The position numbers were made by a program, and so were the translations under genes. This document shows positions 1 to 4,458 of a stretch of 6,433 nucleotides of DNA, piece after piece (the stretch's first letter is position 1; the number at the start of each line of letters is the position of its first letter). The notes beneath the pieces were generated by a model, which saw nothing but the letters and a program-made list of their open reading frames with translations, was not told the DNA's origin and made no database searches. Source of the DNA: Bacteroidota bacterium (GTDB lineage: Bacteria > Bacteroidota > Bacteroidia > Chitinophagales > Chitinophagaceae). The stretch is from assembly GCA_023386855.1 (NCBI GenBank), contig JAEWIW010000346.1, positions 1 through 6,433 of the forward strand, given 5' to 3'.

Positions 1-75
1 AAGGATGCCAAGGAAAACTGCCCGGTGAGCAAGGCATTGAATATGGATATCACCATGGAAGCCTCACTGTCATAA
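1..75 (+). CDS. OsmC/Ohr-like peroxide-defence protein, C-terminal fragment
   Basis: The frame starting at base 1 is open for 24 codons and stops at TAA 73-75. The visible tail contains CPVSKAL followed by a short hydrophobic/acidic strand (MDITMEASLS). A Cys-Pro-(V/I)-Ser near the C-terminus is the hallmark of OsmC/Ohr family proteins, where this second cysteine is part of the thiol pair that reduces organic hydroperoxides in the cytoplasm. The start and the first catalytic cysteine lie before the window, so the subfamily (OsmC, Ohr or YhfA-like) cannot be decided. It is followed after only 23 bases by the first oxidoreductase gene, with no terminator in between, so read-through into that gene is possible. 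The assignment rests on one short motif. Confidence 0.62.
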   Translation, partial: KDAKENCPVSKALNMDITMEASLS

Positions 76-98
76 ATTCACTACGATTGCCCATATAA

Positions 99-1535
99 AT
101 GAAACAGGAAAACGAACAATCTGTACATCATTCAAGAAGAAATTTCATCCGTAATGCCTCTGTAGTGGCAGGTGGAGTGGTGATCCTTCCGCGCCACGTG
201 CTGGGAGGTAAAGGATATATTGCACCGAGTGATAAACTAAATATTGCTGCTATCGGGGCAGGAGGCAAGGGAAGCTATAACCTTCAGCAGGCTTTTAATA
301 ATGGTGCTGAAAATATTGTAGCCCTTTGTGACGTCGACGACAGGCAGTCGGCCGACTCCCGGAAGAAATGGCCCAAAGCCTCTTACCACAAGGATTTCCG
401 TAAGATGCTGGAAAATGAGTCAAAGCATTTTGATGCTGTGATCATCAGTACACCCGACCATATGCATGCTGTAATGGCCATGCCATGTATGGAACTGGGT
501 AAACATGTATATGTTGAAAAACCACTTACCCATGATATTGCCGAAGCACGCCGTTTAACGGCTGCCGCGAAAAAATATAAAGTGGTTACCCAGATGGGAA
601 ACCAGGGCAGCAGTGGTGATGATACAAGGCATGTGGAAGCCTGGGTACAACAGGGGCTGATCGGCCAGGTGCATACTGTTCATGTATGGACCAACAGGCC
701 GGTATGGCCGCAGGGTATTGCCACGCCAACCGGCGATTATCCTGTTCCTCCTGAAGTGCAATGGGATCTTTGGCTGGGGACCGCTCCGGCACGTCCTTTC
801 AACCCCATTTATATTCCCGCCAACTGGAGAGGATGGGTTGATTTTGGAACCGGCTCCCTGGGTGATATGGGTTGCCATTTTATGGATGTTCCCTACCGTG
901 CATTGAAGCTGGGTTATCCTGTTTCAGTGGAATGCAGCACCGGCCAGGTTTACAAGGGATTCTTTGATCCCATGTATAACCCTGACAGCTACCCGCCATC
1001 GGCAAAGATCCACCTGCAATTCCCTGCAAGGGCTAGTATGCCTGCTGTAGAAATGATCTGGTACGATGGAGGGATCAAACCCAAAAGACCTGCCGAATTA
1101 TTACCCGATGAACCTTTTGGTGAATGGGACGGTGGAATTTTGTTTGAAGGAACCAAAGGCAAGATCATGGCAGGTTTGTTTGGAAGGAACCCAACCTTGC
1201 TTCCTACCAGGAAAATGAAAGAAGTTACACTGCCCAAACCAACCAGGCCTTTCGTGGAAGGCGGATGGGAAGGTCACCAGACACAATGGGTCAATGCCTG
1301 TAAGAAAGGGTATGGCGCTTATACGAGTTCACCATTTGAAGATGCGGGGCCCCTAACGGAAACCGTACTTATGGGCAACCTTGCCGTGCGCAGTTATAAT
1401 TATTCAGAAAAGGATTCAAAAGGAAATGACCAGTTCAATGGCCGAAAGCAATTGCTTTGGGATGGCCAGGATATGCGTATCACCAATTTTGAACCTGCAA
1501 ACCAGTTTGTAAGCAGGAAATACCGCAACTTTTAA
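99..1535 (+). CDS. Tat-exported Gfo/Idh/MocA family oxidoreductase (paralogue 1)
   Basis: Predicted NAD(P)-dependent sugar or glycoside oxidoreductase of 478 residues, acting in the periplasm. The N-terminus carries a twin-arginine signal (SRRNFIRNAS, R14-R15) followed by a hydrophobic stretch to about residue 30; no clear AxA cleavage site is visible. The Rossmann domain starts near residue 47 with the GxGxxG site GAGGKG (53-58). An acidic residue ends the second strand (D78 in CDVD), which favours NAD over NADP. The family lysine motif is EKP (140-142), and the catalytic pair is D256/H260 in GDMGCHFMD. These match K97, D172 and H176 of Bacillus subtilis inositol dehydrogenase. Between them lies a longer insert with WTNRPVWPQG (197-206) and NWRGW (242-246), typical of the Bacteroidota/Planctomycetota exported subgroup. 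ATG 99 is the only start that keeps the Tat signal; there is no Shine-Dalgarno sequence. It is followed by a close paralogue 55 bases on, probably in one transcript. The substrate is unknown; a glycosidase of the NAD-using GH109 type cannot be excluded. Confidence 0.93.
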   Translation: MKQENEQSVHHSRRNFIRNASVVAGGVVILPRHVLGGKGYIAPSDKLNIAAIGAGGKGSYNLQQAFNNGAENIVALCDVDDRQSADSRKKWPKASYHKDFRKMLENESKHFDAVIISTPDHMHAVMAMPCMELGKHVYVEKPLTHDIAEARRLTAAAKKYKVVTQMGNQGSSGDDTRHVEAWVQQGLIGQVHTVHVWTNRPVWPQGIATPTGDYPVPPEVQWDLWLGTAPARPFNPIYIPANWRGWVDFGTGSLGDMGCHFMDVPYRALKLGYPVSVECSTGQVYKGFFDPMYNPDSYPPSAKIHLQFPARASMPAVEMIWYDGGIKPKRPAELLPDEPFGEWDGGILFEGTKGKIMAGLFGRNPTLLPTRKMKEVTLPKPTRPFVEGGWEGHQTQWVNACKKGYGAYTSSPFEDAGPLTETVLMGNLAVRSYNYSEKDSKGNDQFNGRKQLLWDGQDMRITNFEPANQFVSRKYRNF

Positions 1536-1590
1536 AAAAGGGTAACGGTATCCAAAAATATACATCAACAAAAACCAAAGTTTCACCACA

Positions 1591-3021
1591 ATGAACAACA
1601 AAGATTCAAGAAGAGATTTTTTGAAGAACACCTCTTTGGCTGCTGCGGGTTTTATGATCGTGCCAAGGCATGTACTGGGAGGAAAAGGTTTTATCGCCCC
1701 GAGCGATAAACTGAATATTGCCGGTATCGGTGTGGGCGGAAAGGGAGAAAGTGACCTCGCGGAATTTTCAAAAAGCCCCAGGGTTAATATTGTTGCCCTT
1801 GCCGACGTTGACGACCGCCAGGCGGGCAAATCCAGGAATCGTTTTCCCAAGGCAAATTATTACAAAGACTTCAGGGAAATGCTGGAAAAGGAAAAGAACA
1901 ATATTGACGCCTGTTCTATTTCTACTCCCGATAATACCCATGCGGTAGCAACCCTTGCTGCTATGCAACTAGGTAAGCATGTGTATACCCAGAAACCACT
2001 GACCCATGATATTTATGAAGCAAGGCTGATCACCGAGGCAGCAAAAAAATATAAAGTGATCACCCAGATGGGTAACCAGGGAGCCTCAGGCGATGGCGTT
2101 CGCCAGATGAAAGAAATGTACGATGCCGGTATGATCGGTGAAGTGCATTCTGTTAAATGCTGGACCAACAGGCCCGTATGGCCGCAGGGCATTCCCACTC
2201 CTACAGGAAATTATCCCATCCCTGCAGAACTGAACTGGGATCTCTGGCTCGGACCTGCAAAAAAAATTGATTATAACCCTGCTTACCTTCCTTTCAACTG
2301 GAGAGGCTGGTGGGCTTTCGGTACAGGAGCGCTTGGTGATATGGCCTGCCATATCATGGACCCTGTATTCCGTATACTTCCCCTTGATTATCCCAATGAA
2401 GTGGAATGCAGTGTGAGCGGCAACTGGAAAGGTTTCTTTGCTGAAGGAAATTATGTTGACAGCTGTCCTCCTGCTTCTATCATTCACCTGGGTTATCCAA
2501 CCAAGGATGGCAAAGGAAAGATCAAAGTAACCTGGATGGATGGAGGATTGCTTCCTGAAAGACCCGAAGAACTGGGGCCTGATGAAGCCATGGGTAACTG
2601 GGATGGAGGAGTGATCTTCGAAGGTACCAAGGGAAAGTTGATGGCCGATTGTTATGGCGCCAACCCAAGATTGCTGCCTACCAAATTGATGAAAGAGAAG
2701 AAGATGCCTCCCCAGACCATCAAAAGGGTTCCTGAAGGACACTATGTTCAATGGGTGAACGCCTGTATCGATGGTTATGGAAAAGGACAAACCAGCTCAC
2801 CATTTGAATATGCCGGTCCATTTACCGAAAGTATCCTGATCGGTAACCTGGCGATCCGCAGTTGGATGATGCAAAATCCAAAGCTGAAAGGTTGGGAAGA
2901 TAAATACCTGGGTAGAAAGAAACTTCTCTGGGATTCCAAGAACATGAAAGTGACCAACTTTGATGAAGCCAACCAGTTCGTAAGAAGGGATTACCGCGAT
3001 GGATGGTCATTGAGTATCTGA
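1591..3021 (+). CDS. Tat-exported Gfo/Idh/MocA family oxidoreductase (paralogue 2, QKP variant)
   Basis: A 476-residue paralogue of the preceding gene, aligning over its whole length with well over half of residues identical by eye. It has a twin-arginine signal (SRRDFLKNTS, R7-R8) and a hydrophobic run AAAGFMIV, then the shared PRHVLGGKG segment. The nucleotide site is GVGGKG (47-52) with D72 at the end of the second strand, again favouring NAD. The lysine motif reads QKP (134-136; codon CAG at 1990-1992) instead of EKP. K135, D250 and H254 (GDMACHIMD) are kept, so catalysis is probably intact. WTNRPVWPQG recurs at 191-200 and NWRGW at 236-240. The C-terminus is extended by a short DGWSLSI tail. 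The start at 1591 places the Tat motif six residues from the N-terminus; no Shine-Dalgarno sequence precedes it. A strong terminator follows 19 bases after the stop. The pair probably arose by tandem duplication and may act on related or successive substrates; the substrate is not identifiable from sequence. Confidence 0.93.
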   Translation: MNNKDSRRDFLKNTSLAAAGFMIVPRHVLGGKGFIAPSDKLNIAGIGVGGKGESDLAEFSKSPRVNIVALADVDDRQAGKSRNRFPKANYYKDFREMLEKEKNNIDACSISTPDNTHAVATLAAMQLGKHVYTQKPLTHDIYEARLITEAAKKYKVITQMGNQGASGDGVRQMKEMYDAGMIGEVHSVKCWTNRPVWPQGIPTPTGNYPIPAELNWDLWLGPAKKIDYNPAYLPFNWRGWWAFGTGALGDMACHIMDPVFRILPLDYPNEVECSVSGNWKGFFAEGNYVDSCPPASIIHLGYPTKDGKGKIKVTWMDGGLLPERPEELGPDEAMGNWDGGVIFEGTKGKLMADCYGANPRLLPTKLMKEKKMPPQTIKRVPEGHYVQWVNACIDGYGKGQTSSPFEYAGPFTESILIGNLAIRSWMMQNPKLKGWEDKYLGRKKLLWDSKNMKVTNFDEANQFVRRDYRDGWSLSI

Positions 3022-3040
3022 TTTTCAAATTAAATTTTAT

Positions 3041-3072
3041 AAGGGAAGCAGCAATTGCTTCCCTTTTTTTTT
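3041..3072 (+). terminator. Intrinsic terminator after the oxidoreductase pair
   Basis: AAGGGAAGCA (3041-3050) pairs perfectly with TGCTTCCCTT (3056-3065) around a five-base loop (GCAAT). The descending arm runs into nine consecutive T (3064-3072). The hairpin begins 19 bases after the TGA of the second oxidoreductase. A matching T tract is absent on the other strand, so it should act only on + strand transcription. It separates the oxidoreductase unit from the ROK/SusC unit. Confidence 0.92.
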
Positions 3073-3143
3073 CTGTATTTGAATCAGGGTTTTAATATAT
3101 AGGGATGTAAGAGAATTTATTTTTTCAATGTGGGGGGAACTAT

Positions 3144-3152
3144 TATAATTTG
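3144..3152 (+). promoter_or_regulatory. Possible promoter -10/-7 region for the ROK gene
   Basis: TATAATTTG lies 40 bases before the ROK start codon in a 120-base A/T-rich gap between a terminator and the gene, where a promoter is expected. TAATTTG (3146-3152) differs by one missing T from the Bacteroidota -7 element TAnnTTTG, and TATAAT (3144-3149) matches the general sigma-70 -10 box. No convincing TTG or TTGACA element sits at the proper distance upstream, where the sequence is a T run then CAATG. Placement is therefore tentative. Confidence 0.33.
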
Positions 3153-3166
3153 TTAAAAAGTTTTAA
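3153..3166. promoter_or_regulatory. A/T-rich dyad, possible ROK operator
   Basis: TTAAAA (3153-3158) and TTTTAA (3161-3166) form a perfect inverted repeat with a two-base centre (AG). It abuts the promoter-like TATAATTTG and lies 26 bases before the ROK start. ROK repressors such as NagC and Mlc bind A/T-rich palindromes and often regulate their own gene, so an autoregulatory operator is plausible. Short A/T dyads also arise by chance in such composition, so this is only a candidate. Confidence 0.22.
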
Positions 3167-3192
3167 TAAGTTTAAGGCTACAACTATAACCA

Positions 3193-4395
3193 ATGGCCAA
3201 CAAAACCGATCTGTACAAAAGAAAGGTGCTGAAGGAACTCTGCTTTGGGCAAATATTGAGTGGACCAGAACTCAGTAACAGGATGGAAAAAAGCCTTCCG
3301 CTTACCACCCGGATATTGAATGAACTGGTAAGAGAAGGGCTGGTGGAAGAAAAGGGTTTCGCAGTATCCACCGGGGGCAGAAGACCCATGATGTATTCCC
3401 TGGTGAGGGAGAAAATGTATGTGGTCACCGTAGCAATGGACCAGCTGGTCACTACCATTGGGATGATGGATCTTCAAAACAGTGGTATCATCAATCCCCG
3501 GAAGTATTCCCTGGCCCTAACCCGTAACCCGCAATCCTTAAAGGAGCTCGGTGAAATTTTATCCGCTTACCTCGATGAAAACAACATAGCCCGGGATAAG
3601 ATCATTGGTGTCGGTATTGGAATGCCCGGTTTTGTGGACTCTGAAAAAGGGATTAATTATTCCTTCCTGGAAAGTCCGGTTGGGTCATTGACCGATTACC
3701 TGGAGAACCAGCTTGAACTGCCGGTGTATATTGACAATGATTCAAGCCTTATTGCCTTATCAGAACTGCGTTTTGGGATGGCTCATGGCAAGAAGAATGT
3801 TATGGTGATCAATATTAACTGGGGAGTAGGTTTAGGTATGATCGTCAATGGTGAACTGTTCCGTGGTCATAATGGTTTTGCAGGGGAATTCAGCCATATC
3901 CCCGTATTCAACAATAACAAATTATGTAGCTGTGGCAAAAGTGGCTGCCTTGAAACCGAAGCCTCCATGATGGTGGTGGTGGAGAAAGCAAGGCAGGGGT
4001 TAAAGAATGGAAGGGTTTCTACCATACAATCCATACCGGATGATTTCGAAGCAGCCTGCAACCTGATCATGGAAGAAGCCTTAAAGGGCGACCAGTTTGC
4101 TGTTGAACTTTTTTCTGAAGCAGCCTATAATATCGGCAGGGGCCTTGCCTTCCTGATCCATATCATGAACCCTGAATTGATTGTATTAAGTGGAAGAGGG
4201 GCTTCACTGGGGAGGTTATGGCTTGCTCCCGTGCAACAGGCACTAAACCGGTATTGTATTCCAAGACTTGCCGCCTATACTGAACTGGCCGTATCCACCT
4301 TCAATAAAAACGCTGAACTCATTGGTGCTGCAGCGCTGGTGATTGAACGCTTTGATAAAATGGTTTTACAAAAAACAGCAGAAATCCAGTCCTGA
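3193..4395 (+). CDS. ROK-family transcriptional regulator (NagC/Mlc-like)
   Basis: A 400-residue cytoplasmic sugar-sensing DNA-binding protein. Residues 1-70 form a winged helix-turn-helix: the helices fall around SGPELSNRMEKS and LPLTTRILNELVREGLV (23-51), and GGRRP (61-65) closes the wing as in NagC/Mlc. Residues from about 75 on are the ROK actin-like fold. The catalytic-type aspartate is D183 in IDNDSS. The sugar/zinc region is complete: GFAGEFSH (228-235) and CSCGKSGCLE (245-254), with zinc ligands H235, C245, C247 and C252 and sugar-contacting E232, H235 and E254. The phosphate-1 DxGxT motif of ROK kinases is missing; the equivalent stretch reads TVAMDQLVTT (79-88). This points to a regulator, not a kinase. 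ATG 3193 gives the full helix-turn-helix; no Shine-Dalgarno sequence is present. A terminator lies upstream and a SusC gene starts 63 bases downstream, so the transporter is the likely target. Whether it represses or activates, and which sugar it binds, cannot be read from sequence. Confidence 0.92.
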   Translation: MANKTDLYKRKVLKELCFGQILSGPELSNRMEKSLPLTTRILNELVREGLVEEKGFAVSTGGRRPMMYSLVREKMYVVTVAMDQLVTTIGMMDLQNSGIINPRKYSLALTRNPQSLKELGEILSAYLDENNIARDKIIGVGIGMPGFVDSEKGINYSFLESPVGSLTDYLENQLELPVYIDNDSSLIALSELRFGMAHGKKNVMVININWGVGLGMIVNGELFRGHNGFAGEFSHIPVFNNNKLCSCGKSGCLETEASMMVVVEKARQGLKNGRVSTIQSIPDDFEAACNLIMEEALKGDQFAVELFSEAAYNIGRGLAFLIHIMNPELIVLSGRGASLGRLWLAPVQQALNRYCIPRLAAYTELAVSTFNKNAELIGAAALVIERFDKMVLQKTAEIQS

Positions 4396-4458
4396 TCAAA
4401 CCTGCCAATATCAACATCCTATGTAATCCATCAATTTTTAAATCAAAATTAAACTGTA
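4396..4458 (+). promoter_or_regulatory. ROK-SusC spacer with A/T-rich dyad
   Basis: This 63-base gap between the ROK stop and the SusC start has no terminator with a T run, so transcription could continue from the ROK gene into the transporter. AATTTT (4433-4438) and AAAATT (4445-4450) form a six-base inverted repeat with a six-base centre, ending eight bases before the SusC ATG. It could be an operator or a leader structure affecting translation. I see no convincing TAnnTTTG promoter element here. The A-rich leader just before the start is usual for Bacteroidota genes. Confidence 0.25.

Noticed and set aside
1536..1590. Promoter or terminator between the two oxidoreductase genes
   Set aside because: The 55 bases are A-rich without a hairpin plus T run or a TAnnTTTG element. 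Co-transcription is the simpler reading.
1416..1850. Open frame of 144 codons on the - strand across the gap between the oxidoreductases
   Set aside because: It overlaps the end of one real gene and the start of the next, and its translation shows no domain or signal. It is best explained as a chance antisense frame.
2086..2790. Open frame of 234 codons on the - strand
   Set aside because: It lies wholly opposite the second oxidoreductase, whose motifs are unmistakable. The antisense translation shows no recognisable domain, and long antisense frames are common opposite such codon usage.
3132..3137. Run of six G in the gap before the ROK gene as a phase-variable tract
   Set aside because: Six bases is short for slippage-based switching, and there is no sign of alternative forms in a single sequence.
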